A stretch of 64,000 bases of DNA from contig JBOEGG010000002.1 in assembly GCA_050633285.1 (NCBI GenBank), forward strand, positions 186,001 through 250,000, read 5' to 3'. This document shows, in pieces, positions 42,501 to 51,449 of this stretch (positions within the stretch are counted from its first letter, which is position 1; each line of letters opens with the position of its first letter). Source of the DNA: UBA1672 sp050633285. Its GTDB lineage: Bacteria > Pseudomonadota > Alphaproteobacteria > Micavibrionales > Micavibrionaceae. Position numbers and translations under genes: made by a program. Under the pieces are notes generated by a model. It saw nothing but the letters and a program-made list of their open reading frames with translations. It was not told where the DNA came from and made no database searches.

Positions 42501-44220
42501 GTCCGTAAGCTTTGCGTGCAAGATTGAATTCACCGGCAGGCGGTAGGGGGATATTGTCTCCCATTCCAGGTGCTTGAGCTAATCTCTTTAAGCGGTCAAC
42601 TTGGAATAAGACTTCACTACCATAACCATTTTGGATAAACTCAACTGTGTTGTTGAAAAACGCACTAACCGGTTTAACATCACCAATAAAGTCGTACACA
42701 AGAGTACCATCAGATCTACGTGAAGAGAACAGGTCAGCGAATTGGTTGTAAACACCACGCTCCACATTGTCTCTGTTTAGGAAATCGAACTTTAAGTGTT
42801 TGCGTATGACTTCGGCTTTGGCCATATGCGCATTTGCATCATAAACACCTTCATCAAACTGTCGGCTAAGTTGCTTAACCCATTGTTTCGTCGCTGATAT
42901 AGTTGTTCCGGGAATTGTACGCTCGGGACTCATCCGTATTTCAGCTTGGAATGCATTGTAAGCACCCTTGAACAATCGAATAGGACTGTTCTGCACTTCG
43001 GATACTGTCAACTCACCATTCTTAATTTGCGTAAGCCTGCCTTTTAGATCCGTAATATAATTAGCGCTAGCACCTTGTGCCAGGTCATTATACATACTTT
43101 TCATATCATCAAGGTACGCGAGGACTTGTGTCTGTTGAGCTTCTGTGAAGTCATTACGAAGACCTACAGTTTCATTAGTTTTCCATTCCTGTACCTGCTC
43201 ACGTAATTTTTGTATGTCATTACTAAGTGCTTCTAATGTATTCTTGTTCGCTTCCGCAAATTTACCGAGAAGTGCATGAAGTGTAACATCATCAATATTG
43301 GGATTCTGAAGAAGGTGTGAGTCAAGGGCGAGTAATGCCTTGCTGATACCGCTTTCTGTCATTGCCTTATCAACACGTGCGATAACAGGCTCAGTAACCT
43401 CTGTTGAGCGCGCTCTCATTGTCTTGATTGGTATCGCTCTGTCCATGCCTTCTTTTGAGAAGGCCTTGAAGGTTCCATCTTTAAACCAGCGCTCTAAGAA
43501 TGTCTTCATTGTCAAAACTTTAATTATATTAAAGTTTGTGTTACGCGTTGGCATCGCGAGACTTTCGAGAGCCTCTGACGTTGTCCTTGCAGCAGCATCC
43601 GCGTTGTTAATGACAGGTCTTGCCGTCATTGATTCTATATTTGTGACAGCTGATTGAGCTGCGGTTCTTTCCGCAGCGGAATTATAGCGTCTCACCCAGT
43701 CATCAAGCATTGATGCCCTAAGGCCTTTATCTGAAAGAATTTCATCGTTTGTACGAACAGAATCGGGATCATTAACTTTTTCTTGTCGAAGCATACGATT
43801 TTCGATGATACGGGTTCTGGCTTCAACACGCCCCTTGAATTCGTTGCTGATCTCTTTAATTTCGTCTTTGTTTAAGCCGATTTTCTGTAAATCAGTGTTC
43901 TTGATCAATAGATTAACGTCTATAGATGGATCTTTACTATTAAATGCGGCTTTAAACGTATCTGAGAATTCGGCCAATTCTGCTGCTACTTTTGAACGCA
44001 TGATAAATTCAGGATCATCAAATAAATCTTTAGTAGCCTGATCTAGTTTGGTATCGGGACTTGTTCTGACTTTTTCTATCCAAGTCTCAATGTCATCTCC
44101 GCCTCGTAGAGAAGCGACCATGTCATCTATAAGGGCAGGGGAAAGCGCACCAGCCGCCGTTTTGGCAGCATCATCTGCACCTTTATATGCTAATTTGAAT
44201 AAATCCTGGTATCCCGACAT
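39595..44220 (-). CDS. Giant protein of about 1541 residues, no recognised family, interrupted by an assembly gap
   Basis: The longest gene in the window. Residues 1-770 are helical and polar (coiled-coil-like stretches around 290-430). A hydrophobic Gly/Ala-rich region spans about 775-850 (SLPGRTIAAVTGVPLALGGG). Then come an acidic linker, another helical region, and a run of 29 N near residue 1075 in a Gly/Pro-rich stretch. Residues 1305-1360 hold a pair of membrane-type segments (GGQIFAGLMVFNMI and WGILASVVGYFL). A Ser/Pro/Thr-rich linker leads to a C-terminal strand-rich domain. There is no signal peptide. It is the third gene of a reverse operon after the 219- and 661-residue genes. The layout suggests a membrane-inserting or structural component; no function is established. 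Confidence 0.75.
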   Translation of the reverse strand: MSGYQDLFKLAYKGADDAAKTAAGALSPALIDDMVASLRGGDDIETWIEKVRTSPDTKLDQATKDLFDDPEFIMRSKVAAELAEFSDTFKAAFNSKDPSIDVNLLIKNTDLQKIGLNKDEIKEISNEFKGRVEARTRIIENRMLRQEKVNDPDSVRTNDEILSDKGLRASMLDDWVRRYNSAAERTAAQSAVTNIESMTARPVINNADAAARTTSEALESLAMPTRNTNFNIIKVLTMKTFLERWFKDGTFKAFSKEGMDRAIPIKTMRARSTEVTEPVIARVDKAMTESGISKALLALDSHLLQNPNIDDVTLHALLGKFAEANKNTLEALSNDIQKLREQVQEWKTNETVGLRNDFTEAQQTQVLAYLDDMKSMYNDLAQGASANYITDLKGRLTQIKNGELTVSEVQNSPIRLFKGAYNAFQAEIRMSPERTIPGTTISATKQWVKQLSRQFDEGVYDANAHMAKAEVIRKHLKFDFLNRDNVERGVYNQFADLFSSRRSDGTLVYDFIGDVKPVSAFFNNTVEFIQNGYGSEVLFQVDRLKRLAQAPGMGDNIPLPPAGEFNLARKAYGQNHTETASETVYFDQIEQILEDAVLKGEGHEKSYFFAERFKKNLFDVNRQNVHLAATYAEPYELAFRFQNHDAMSTPGWDIYFKQYLKFKGMEAVHYFAGADSFKPGTKQVHGVEMNDYGKAESVYLKKSVDPKSGDETSQNFLRVPARVAYRGLTGGITSLPGRTIAAVTGVPLALGGGAWYALNNLDDENLGANTALAGLDATVAPWRAVANVVTTPYEVAATAVVGLAESNIQDESFFDTYAWNEPLISTGLEGVLPGGGTGGVVNKFWDFLNDVNPTNDPTSKVTRTEGDGTTEEEVQEEPESQAPQTLEETKALSAQYVQNAAQSKIATTSSYDALIRDLRNFETSHLATIDQAISNNNALGETEKVANFQLLRTQITDTVSATATGLTAERNALLLKADAVLQSVEARDALVQSGTDKIAADMLILEQRGAIATFVNEAQTAIATRQNELADITNKLHGGLATGQAVANVPALTALGIVPDPAAGGXXXXXXXXXXXGGKVDPATPAAPLSPLQEAQNKAAASEQYFQNVVNTSRNSLNTLDTRLDEIEKTKDELYAQGKTEPADALGRALDHARAGQVTAESVLANLQDKRDEIRTLREQVIAAANDPSGLDNSARLAQTNGLLEQMRLIQSDVTQMGKQINTVGNQVFKDLASTDELLQHEETQQLIRNISGGEYGLINQYFGSDDPSHDSVVGSYLNLAWNKVQDVGDWWQDTKDNARDQDERNMLNLIGTGGQIFAGLMVFNMINEHLFNNQIGGIAKWGILASVVGYFLHESGKDGADMAKQGARHNPFAAQGNFGSTSTATPPPSGGGSGAGSSARSSHTPFSRSTTSANTPQQGNGTTVQEADNAVPIRDKTGQVINHIKVDLSGGVDKMTVQSHAGGMPQGPNNIMVTPEAKSEISRVVSGQCKFMVPDGDLEGSITIDRIQNSDGTNLQGPVSVDFTCPAANSPEFQAMASGQ
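40995..41023. other. Assembly gap (29 N) flanked by a repeated 10-mer
   Basis: The 10-mer TTCCCACCAG stands on both sides of the gap (40985-40994 and 41024-41033), in the Gly/Pro-coding part of the giant gene. A short tandem repeat that could not be assembled is the likely cause. The reading frame is compatible across the gap as written. Confidence 0.9.
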
Positions 44221-44302
44221 TATTATACACCCGTAATTATTTTATATTTTTATCAAGCTTACGTGGATTTTACCTTATTGGGCAGGGGGTTGTCAAATTT
44301 AA

Positions 44303-46288
44303 TTATGACTGAAGACTTGCTTTGATAGCTGCAACAGAATCAGCATCAACTTGAATAACAAAACTGGTTGCACCTTCTGTAGGTTGAACAGTTCCGTTTG
44401 CGCGGTTATTGAACGTGAAGTTGTTACCTGTTGAGCCGGATTGAGAGTATTCGCTAACATGTCCGTCACCGCTCGTCCCATTGGCTTTACTCTGGAATTG
44501 CCCTAGATTCGGTGAGGTGGACGCAGAAGGGTCTCCCCAGAAGTTTTCGGCATCATTAAGCTGTGCATCAATTTCATTCAGGCTCTCGCCGATAATAGCA
44601 TTCATGCCTGCTTTTGATGCTTCTGAACGTTGTTCTGCGGCTTTTACATCTGCGTTCCAGCCGAGCCAAAATCCTGCACCAACTGCTGCAGTTTCTATTC
44701 GTAATCCCCACTTACCTTGGGTAAATGGGTTTGCCCAATCGGCACCTTTTTGAAGTCCACTAACTCCGCCTTCCATCGCGCTTTGCATGCGTGTCAGGTA
44801 AAATGCTTCATTGGCTGCTGTCGCACCAGTTTCAACGGTTGTGACTGTTGGGGCGACATTTGTTATTGTTGCTGTGCTTGTTCCTGTTGCAGTGGATGAT
44901 CCTTCAACCACGGTAACGGATGGGCCGTTAACTGTGCGTGCAATTGCACCTTGCATTTCAACGGTTGTGCTTTGTGCTTGTCCGCTGACTTGCGCCATCT
45001 TCGCGTTCATTTGAATAACATTTTCGGAAGAGGCTATGAGAGTCTCTGATTCTACGGCTGTGAGTTGCGCTGTTGCGTTCTGACCATTCGCTGCTGCTTG
45101 GTTCACTTGCGTATTAATTTGTACAACTTTATCCGATGTTTGTGCTGTTTGTGCGACGGCCTCACCTTCTGCTGTCGCTGCACTTCCGGCTGTGCCCTGT
45201 TGTGTCTTTGCGGTTGTGGCTGCTGCATCATTGGCGGCGGTTCCACGCGTGATGTCATCACTGGATTTTGCCGCAACTCTAACCACATCGTCACTTACTT
45301 GTGCAACAACCTCTACTGTCGCCGCTGTGCCTTCTGCTGTTCCAGCCGCAGCGGTTGCTTCTGCACCAGTTGCGCCTGTACGGACTGTATTTGCTGTCTT
45401 CACGCCTTGTGCAACCTGCTGACCACCTTTACCTACGCGAAGGCTTCCCATGACCACACCGGCTGTACCGCCAGTTGCGGCGCTTAAGGCGATAAAAGCG
45501 GCGGTCTCTGTGATAACTTGTGGGCCATAGAGTAGGGTGCGTTCATATCCTGCATTAGGGTTGTCGGTTAAAACACCATTAATCATGACTTGGTTGCTGA
45601 TTGGCGCGAAGGCGGCTTGCCATCCTTCGTTATCTTTAAAGGCATTACGAAGCTGCGTAGCATCATGTAAATCTTTACTAACGCCCATACCGGCAACAGT
45701 AACGGCAAAAACTTTATCAGAGCCGATATGTAAGAAGTTATCAATTTCTTGATCGTCTTCTAGCCCTAAATTGATTAAGCCGCGCAAAGGTGCGCCTGTA
45801 ACATACGTAGCGCCATTCCATATTCCGCGCCCTGCATCCACAACAAGGCCACCAGCCATAGGGACAAGCCCCACAATGGCCGTAACACCGTTTGTAATTC
45901 CCTGTCCGACCATGGCAGTAGCGCGTTCGGGCTCTTCAATGGCGTACATTGTGAATCCTGAAATTGCGCCACCAACATTACCCGCACGTTCGGATATGCC
46001 ACGAATAACGGAAGTGTCATTTCCGATTCCGGTCATTTCGGATGCTAATGCGATAGGGGATAGGATAACTGATCCTGTATGTGCCAGAACTTCTCCTGCA
46101 ACGGGGGCGCCGGTATCAACAACCCAGTCTTTCGCTGTGCCTAAAGCACTGGCCGTTGAGTCGTATGCGCTGGAAATGCCGTCTGCGGCACTATTATAAG
46201 CTTTAACATAGGTTTCAGAATCAGTCGCAGCATCCCAACCATCTGAGATACTATTTCCTGCTTCTGTTAGCCAATCGCCAAAACCCAT
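44303..46288 (-). CDS. Large Ala/Thr/Gly-rich membrane-type protein, unknown family
   Basis: A 661-residue protein. Residues 1-60 are polar with DWLTEAGNSISDGWDAATDS. A hydrophobic and glycine-rich section follows at about 90-180 (NGVTAIVGLVPMAGGLVVDAG). Another hydrophobic hairpin lies near 265-290 (AAFIALSAATGGTAGVVMGS). Residues 290-480 are low-complexity, dominated by Ala, Thr, Gln and Val. A short hydrophobic piece (TAAVGAGFWLGWNAD) and an Asn/Ser/Gly linker precede a small C-terminal segment. The architecture resembles that of the giant downstream protein. AGGTG precedes the ATG. It follows the 219-residue gene by 66 bases, a gap that includes an AT-rich dyad at 46327-46343. Confidence 0.7.
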   Translation of the reverse strand: MGFGDWLTEAGNSISDGWDAATDSETYVKAYNSAADGISSAYDSTASALGTAKDWVVDTGAPVAGEVLAHTGSVILSPIALASEMTGIGNDTSVIRGISERAGNVGGAISGFTMYAIEEPERATAMVGQGITNGVTAIVGLVPMAGGLVVDAGRGIWNGATYVTGAPLRGLINLGLEDDQEIDNFLHIGSDKVFAVTVAGMGVSKDLHDATQLRNAFKDNEGWQAAFAPISNQVMINGVLTDNPNAGYERTLLYGPQVITETAAFIALSAATGGTAGVVMGSLRVGKGGQQVAQGVKTANTVRTGATGAEATAAAGTAEGTAATVEVVAQVSDDVVRVAAKSSDDITRGTAANDAAATTAKTQQGTAGSAATAEGEAVAQTAQTSDKVVQINTQVNQAAANGQNATAQLTAVESETLIASSENVIQMNAKMAQVSGQAQSTTVEMQGAIARTVNGPSVTVVEGSSTATGTSTATITNVAPTVTTVETGATAANEAFYLTRMQSAMEGGVSGLQKGADWANPFTQGKWGLRIETAAVGAGFWLGWNADVKAAEQRSEASKAGMNAIIGESLNEIDAQLNDAENFWGDPSASTSPNLGQFQSKANGTSGDGHVSEYSQSGSTGNNFTFNNRANGTVQPTEGATSFVIQVDADSVAAIKASLQS

Positions 46289-46354
46289 TTGTCTTTACAC
46301 CTACTTTTATTATTTTACGATCGCCCTATATTTTAAATATAGAGCATAATTCCC

Positions 46355-47014
46355 TTAAAATCCCGGAGCTTCGGGCATATCTTGGAATAGTCCGTTACTG
46401 ATGTTCACACCCGGTTCTGCCGAACTCTTCTGTGCTAGATCAACTGTATCGCCTTTATCATTGCCCGTAAGGTCATTAAACATACCGGTTAACTTTGTGC
46501 GTATGCCAAAGGCATCCATGGCAACGCCAATAACGGCACCAACCATAAGGAGTGTACCGCCCATACCTAGGCCGCCACTGCTATTATTTTCATTATCCTT
46601 ACCGCCAAACATATTAGAAAGAAGCTTGAAGCCGGCAATACCACCAGCACCACCAAGAAGCCATTTCCACATGCTGCCACCTTCGTCGTTTTCACCATTG
46701 GCATTTAGGCCGAAAGTATCATTGAGCTTTTGTTCAGCAGCACCAAGAGGGTCTGCAACAACTTTTCCTGCGCCAATTACAGAGTTACCATAGTTTGTGA
46801 TATGCTCATCCGCATTTTGGACAAGCTCTAATGAAGAATCTGCAAAATCATTGAATGATCCTGTAGGGTCTTCCATTACTTTCGCAGTTACTTCTTTTAC
46901 TGCAGTTGTCACTTCTTCTCGGTTGTCATCATCTTTTAAATGTGCATAAGCCGCTGCACCACCAGTTCCGACAGCAGCAGTAACAAATAAACGTTTTAGG
47001 AAAAGTCCAATCAT
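46355..47014 (-). CDS. Membrane protein with three hydrophobic segments, first gene of the large-protein operon
   Basis: A 219-residue protein with an N-terminal membrane segment (residues 1-24, IGLFLKRLFVTAAVGTGGAA), a second near 116-135 (WKWLLGGAGGIAGFKLLSNMF) and a third near 150-170 (GGTLLMVGAVIGVAMDAFG). Acidic and Asn-rich loops separate them. There is a strong GGGAGGT ribosome site. The family is unknown. As promoter-proximal gene of the operon with the 661- and 1541-residue proteins, which also carry Gly-rich hydrophobic parts, it may be their membrane partner. Confidence 0.65.
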   Translation of the reverse strand: MIGLFLKRLFVTAAVGTGGAAAYAHLKDDDNREEVTTAVKEVTAKVMEDPTGSFNDFADSSLELVQNADEHITNYGNSVIGAGKVVADPLGAAEQKLNDTFGLNANGENDEGGSMWKWLLGGAGGIAGFKLLSNMFGGKDNENNSSGGLGMGGTLLMVGAVIGVAMDAFGIRTKLTGMFNDLTGNDKGDTVDLAQKSSAEPGVNISNGLFQDMPEAPGF

Positions 47015-47217
47015 GAAGACCTCCCTTTGCTTAAAAGAGAGAGACCTATAGCGTCAATCATTTTGAAATTACATTGGTAAGCCAACATTTGCTTTCCTCT
47101 TATCACCCTAATATAGCACATTTTTTGCGCTTTTTCTAATTGGTTACTTGCAGTATAAGATAAGTGGAAGAGCAGATGCAAGTTTTTTATGTTTATTCTT
47201 GTTTTAAAGCCCTGATA
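47015..47217 (-). promoter_or_regulatory. Promoter of the large-protein operon (boxes at 47152-47181)
   Basis: On the reverse strand TTGCAT (47181-47176) and TATACT (47157-47152) are 18 bases apart, about 140 bases upstream of the first gene. The long leader has no open frame. No terminator for purH was seen in this gap, so read-through from purH is possible. Confidence 0.55.
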
Positions 47218-48822
47218 TCAGTGTCTGAAATGGCGCATACCTGTCATAACCATCGCAAGGCCACGCTCATTTGCTGCGTCAATAACATCCTGATCGCGGA
47301 TAGAACCACCAGGTTGAATAACGGCAGTAACGCCGGCATCCGCCGCGGCAAGAAGGCCGTCAGCAAACGGGAAAAACGCATCAGATGCAACGACCGACCC
47401 TTGTGTGAGGGATTCGTCCCATCCGGCTTCGTTCGCGGCTTCTTGCCCTTTCCATGCAGCAATACGCGACGAATCGATACGGCTCATCTGCCCTGCACCG
47501 ATTCCAACAGTTGCCCCGCCTTTTGCATAGACAATCGCGTTAGATTTAACATGCTTGGCAACTTTGAAAGCAAAGAGAAGGTCTGCCATTTCTTGTTTTG
47601 TTGGCTCACGGTCTGTAACAACGCGCATATTTTCATCGTCTAATAACTGTGTATCTGCATCCTGTACAAGTAAACCACCGGCAATACGCGTTACCATACG
47701 ACGTGCTTGAGTAGTATCCGGTAAGCCACCCGTTGTCAGAACACGTATATTCTTTTTCTTTTTCAAAATTTCAACAGCATCAGATTCGATGTCCGGCGCG
47801 ATAATAACTTCGACGAAACGCTCAAGAATTAATGAGGCAATATCTGCGGTTAAAGTGCGGTTAAGGGCGATAATACCGCCAAAAGCACTGACTTGGTCGC
47901 AGATGAGAGCATTTTTATATGCCTCAATAATGTTATCTGATGATGCGACACCGCATGGGTTCGCGTGTTTGATAATGGAAACTGTAGGTTCTTCAAACTC
48001 GCTAACAAGCTCAAATGCTGCATCTGTATCATTCAGGTTGTTATATGAGAGTTCTTTACCTTGGATTTGTGATGCCGTCGCCGCGCCGGGGCGAATAATG
48101 TCATCAACTAAATAAAGTGCGGCGTTCTGGTGCGGATTCTCACCGTAACGCAATTCTTGTTTCAGTGTGCCGGAAAACGAAATTCTACGTGGAGTTCCTT
48201 CTTTTGTCTGACTAGCGAACCAACTGGCAATGTTTGAATCATATGTTGCTGTAACTGAAAATGCAGTAAATGCAAGTTTTTGACGAAGAGAGTAGGTTAC
48301 TCCGCCATCATTATTACTCATATTTTCTATTACACCATCATAATCTTGTGGATCTGTCACAATAGTAACATAGTCATGGTTCTTAGCGGCCGCGCGGATC
48401 ATTGCCGGGCCACCAATGTCTATATTCTCAATACAAGTTGGAAAGTTTGCGCCGCTTTGAACGGTTTTAACGAATGGATATAGGTTAATAACAACCATAT
48501 CGATTCCGTCTATATCATTTTCTTCCATTGCCTTGACGTGCTCGTCATTATCGCGTTTTGCAAGAATGCCGCCGTGAATCTTCGGGTGAAGGGTTTTTAC
48601 ACGCCCCTCCATAATTTCTGGAAACCCTGTGTGGTTTGCTACTTCTTTAACATCAATACCTTCTTCGATAAGGGTCTTTGCTGTTCCACCAGTTGATAGA
48701 ATTTCCACACCATGTGACTGTAGTGCTCTTGCAAGTTCGACAATTCCCGTTTTATCAGAAACGGATATTAGGGCACGCTTGATTTTGAGTGCGTTAGGAT
48801 CATTGATGGTTTTATTTGTCAT
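47218..48822 (-). CDS. purH: Bifunctional AICAR transformylase / IMP cyclohydrolase
   Basis: A 534-residue enzyme carrying out the last two steps of IMP synthesis, using 10-formyl-THF. The N-terminal cyclohydrolase part shows ISVSDKTGIVELARAL and GRVKTLHPKIHGGIL; the transformylase part shows KHANPCGVA, FGGIIALNR and near the end SDAFFPFADGLLAAADAG. The frame extends upstream to 48984, but the Met at 48822 begins the family homology. FolD, encoded at 20667, supplies the pathway's formyl donor chemistry. The gene lies downstream of cheR on the same strand. A GC-rich stem (CCCGA-TCGGG) occurs in its short leader; I could not match it to a known riboswitch. Confidence 0.95.
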   Translation of the reverse strand: MTNKTINDPNALKIKRALISVSDKTGIVELARALQSHGVEILSTGGTAKTLIEEGIDVKEVANHTGFPEIMEGRVKTLHPKIHGGILAKRDNDEHVKAMEENDIDGIDMVVINLYPFVKTVQSGANFPTCIENIDIGGPAMIRAAAKNHDYVTIVTDPQDYDGVIENMSNNDGGVTYSLRQKLAFTAFSVTATYDSNIASWFASQTKEGTPRRISFSGTLKQELRYGENPHQNAALYLVDDIIRPGAATASQIQGKELSYNNLNDTDAAFELVSEFEEPTVSIIKHANPCGVASSDNIIEAYKNALICDQVSAFGGIIALNRTLTADIASLILERFVEVIIAPDIESDAVEILKKKKNIRVLTTGGLPDTTQARRMVTRIAGGLLVQDADTQLLDDENMRVVTDREPTKQEMADLLFAFKVAKHVKSNAIVYAKGGATVGIGAGQMSRIDSSRIAAWKGQEAANEAGWDESLTQGSVVASDAFFPFADGLLAAADAGVTAVIQPGGSIRDQDVIDAANERGLAMVMTGMRHFRH

Positions 48823-48932
48823 AGCATTTAGCCTAATCAGTTCATATGAAAGCATCCCGATTACACTCGGGCGCCGACTATATAAGCAGAAAAAAGATTT
48901 TGTGCAAGTAGGGTGGTGATTTTTACGGTGCT

Positions 48933-49766
48933 TTACGCCGCAGCAATATGCTGGCTTGCTGATTTTGCATACAAACCGCGACAATCGGGAACTGCCTTGA
49001 ATGCGTCGGTGATGCCTAAGACAGTCTCCGCTCCACCAAGGAAGAAGAATGCATCCTCTGCCATTTGTTTGCTCATACGCTCCATAACGTCCTTTTTGGT
49101 AGGCTGATCAAAATAGATCAAAACATTACGGCAGAATATAACATCAAACTGTCCAATACTCGTCATAGAATCCAGTAGGTTAAAGTACTTGAACTGGATC
49201 ATATTCTTGATTTCTTGGTTAAGCGTCCACTTCTCACCTTCTTGGGTGAAATATTTCATCAAGTGTGTGATAGGAAGGCCACGCTGAACTTCAAACTGTG
49301 TATAAAGGCCTTCGCGCGCTTGCTCTAAAATTTCATGTGAAATGTCGGTGGCAACAATCTCGAATTGCCAACCGGGCATTTTTGCTTCTTCTTCCTTAAT
49401 CGTCATGGCAAGAGAGTAGGGCTCCTGTCCACTGGACGCTGCCGCGCACCAGATACGCATGCGTTTGTTATGCCCTTGTTTTTCTTTGAAATAAGGAAGG
49501 ACGGTATTTTTGAAAATGTCAAAAGGCTTTGTATCTCTAAAGAAGGATGTTTCGTTCGTTGTCATCGCCTCTACGATATCATTGACAAGGTCCTTCGGTG
49601 GTACGGCACGTAAGACATTTGTCATGGCATCAATATTGTCATAGCCCCATTTCTTTGCAACCGGCCCCAGTCGCGACTCAACGAGGTAAGATTTATCTGA
49701 CGAGAGGACAAGTCCTGACTTGCCTTTTAGGAGATCTCTATATATGTCAAAATCCGTAATGTTCAT
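48933..49766 (-). CDS. cheR: Chemotaxis protein methyltransferase CheR
   Basis: A 277-residue enzyme that methylates glutamates of chemoreceptors with S-adenosylmethionine, working against CheB. The SAM-binding motif WCAAASSGQEPYSLAM, the ATDIS strand and FCRNVLIYFD are visible. The N-terminal helical domain, which contacts receptors, is present. No TPR extension is fused. It is the last gene of the chemotaxis operon, 30 bases after cheB. Confidence 0.95.
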   Translation of the reverse strand: MNITDFDIYRDLLKGKSGLVLSSDKSYLVESRLGPVAKKWGYDNIDAMTNVLRAVPPKDLVNDIVEAMTTNETSFFRDTKPFDIFKNTVLPYFKEKQGHNKRMRIWCAAASSGQEPYSLAMTIKEEEAKMPGWQFEIVATDISHEILEQAREGLYTQFEVQRGLPITHLMKYFTQEGEKWTLNQEIKNMIQFKYFNLLDSMTSIGQFDVIFCRNVLIYFDQPTKKDVMERMSKQMAEDAFFFLGGAETVLGITDAFKAVPDCRGLYAKSASQHIAAA

Positions 49767-49796
49767 CTTATTTTCATCCTCAAAATCATATAACCA

Positions 49797-50924
49797 CTAT
49801 AAAAGTGATGCTTTTTTTATCCATTTACCAACATCATCGACTGGCAGAACTGCATGGCATAGCCCTTGGACAGCAACAGCGCCGGGCATGCCCCAAATAA
49901 CGCTACTTTCTTCATCTTGTGCAATAACACGCCCCTTCTTTTCAACAAGAGCTTGTGCACCAAGCAAACCATCTTGTCCCATTCCGGTCAATATCACACA
50001 TAAAATTTTATCCTGATAAATATCAACAAGAGAGCGCATCATCGGATCAACAGCAGGTTTGCAAAAGTTCTCCGCAGGGCCATCATCTAGCTTAATACGA
50101 AGCTGTCCGCCACTTTGTTCGAACAGCATGTGTTTTCCGCCTGGCGCAACATATACGTTCCCGGCCTCAACAAGCATTCCATCCTCCCCCTCATGCGCAG
50201 GTACATTAGTATGCTGGGTGATGTGTTCGGCAAGAATTTTTGTGAAAGTTGCCGGCATATGCTGCGTAATGACAATAGGGATATCAATGATCCCGATATT
50301 CTTGATGACTTTAAATAATGCCTGTGGCCCACCTGTTGAGCTACCAATCGCAATTATTTTAGGTTTGCCTCGATAGGCCATAGGGTCGTTAAGTAGAACA
50401 ACTTTTGACGAATCACGTCCGATAACAGTTTTGGCCGGAGTTACTGCGGGTGACGCAGGTGTCGCTGCTGTTGGAATTGCCTGTGCACGGGGCGCTGGTT
50501 GTGAAGGGGATACACCACCTAATGTTTTTACAAGATTAAGAAGTACTTTTTGAAACTCGGATCCAGGGCCTGTACCTTGCGCGCTTGTTGGTTTCACTAA
50601 ACATTCTACGGCCCCCGCGGAGAATGCTTTCAATGTTGTGTCTGCACCTTTGGCAGTCAGGCTTGAAAACATAATTACTTTTGTTTTGGGGGAATTCTTT
50701 AAAATTTGAGGGAGGGCTGTCAGGCCATCCATGACAGGCATCTCAACATCGAGTATAAGAATATCAGGCTTCTTGCTCCCGGCAATTGTAACACCCATTT
50801 TTCCGTCTGCGACGGAGGCAACGATTTCTATTTTTGGGTCTGCTTCCAGAATACGGGAGAGAACACCACGAATGACACTTGAATCATCGACAAGGGCGAC
50901 AGAAATTTTATCACTATTCGTCAT
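49797..50924 (-). CDS. cheB: Chemoreceptor glutamate methylesterase/deamidase CheB
   Basis: A 375-residue two-domain protein. The receiver domain has the phospho-acceptor D59 in ILILDVEMPVMDG. A linker rich in Ala and Pro follows at about 145-175. The C-terminal esterase has GSSTGGPQAL with the catalytic Ser, VITQHMPATFT with the His, and TGMGQDGLLGA with the Asp. It removes methyl groups from receptors for adaptation after phosphorylation by CheA. It is part of the che operon, 74 bases after cheY. Confidence 0.95.
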   Translation of the reverse strand: MTNSDKISVALVDDSSVIRGVLSRILEADPKIEIVASVADGKMGVTIAGSKKPDILILDVEMPVMDGLTALPQILKNSPKTKVIMFSSLTAKGADTTLKAFSAGAVECLVKPTSAQGTGPGSEFQKVLLNLVKTLGGVSPSQPAPRAQAIPTAATPASPAVTPAKTVIGRDSSKVVLLNDPMAYRGKPKIIAIGSSTGGPQALFKVIKNIGIIDIPIVITQHMPATFTKILAEHITQHTNVPAHEGEDGMLVEAGNVYVAPGGKHMLFEQSGGQLRIKLDDGPAENFCKPAVDPMMRSLVDIYQDKILCVILTGMGQDGLLGAQALVEKKGRVIAQDEESSVIWGMPGAVAVQGLCHAVLPVDDVGKWIKKASLL

Positions 50925-50998
50925 AGAGCTTAAACTTTACTTACTAAAAGAATTGAGGATGCCGAAGTAATTTCAACGCATCTTTGTATGATGCAATA

Positions 50999-51376
50999 TT
51001 AACTTTTTTGTTCCATCAAGCCAACCTGAATAAATTTGGATTCAATAATTTCACTATCGAATGGTTTCATAATATATTCATTAGCTCCGGCCTGCATAGC
51101 TCGTTGGATATGAGATATATCATTTTCGGTTGTACAAAAAACAACTTTTGGATGATTTCCGTTTTCCATTTGACGAAGTCTTTCAAGAAATTCTATCCCA
51201 CTCATGATGGGCATATTCCAATCTAAGATAATAGCATCCGGCATAGATACTTCACAGGCATCACACGCTTTTTGGCCGTCCTCTGCTTCCCTACATTCAA
51301 AACCTAGATCATGAACAATACGGCTCGCGACTTTACGAACAACTCGACTGTCATCAACTATTAGACAAGATTTCAT
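50999..51376 (-). CDS. cheY: CheY-type response regulator
   Basis: A 125-residue single receiver domain. The acidic pocket is LIVDDS, with D52 in AIILDWNMPIMSG as the phosphate acceptor, and EYIMKPF holds the conserved Lys. No output domain is present, so it would carry the signal from CheA to the flagellar switch. The CheZ encoded at 30822 would remove its phosphate. It lies between cheW and cheB. Confidence 0.93.
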   Translation of the reverse strand: MKSCLIVDDSRVVRKVASRIVHDLGFECREAEDGQKACDACEVSMPDAIILDWNMPIMSGIEFLERLRQMENGNHPKVVFCTTENDISHIQRAMQAGANEYIMKPFDSEIIESKFIQVGLMEQKS

Positions 51377-51449
51377 ATTTTCCCCTCAATAAACACACAA
51401 TTACATTTGAACCATAGTACAAGAACGTAAAGAAATAATAAACATCTGA

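Noticed and set aside
48823..48932. Riboswitch in the purH leader
   Set aside because: Only a short CCCGA/TCGGG stem is seen; the conserved bases of the ZTP and purine riboswitches are not present.
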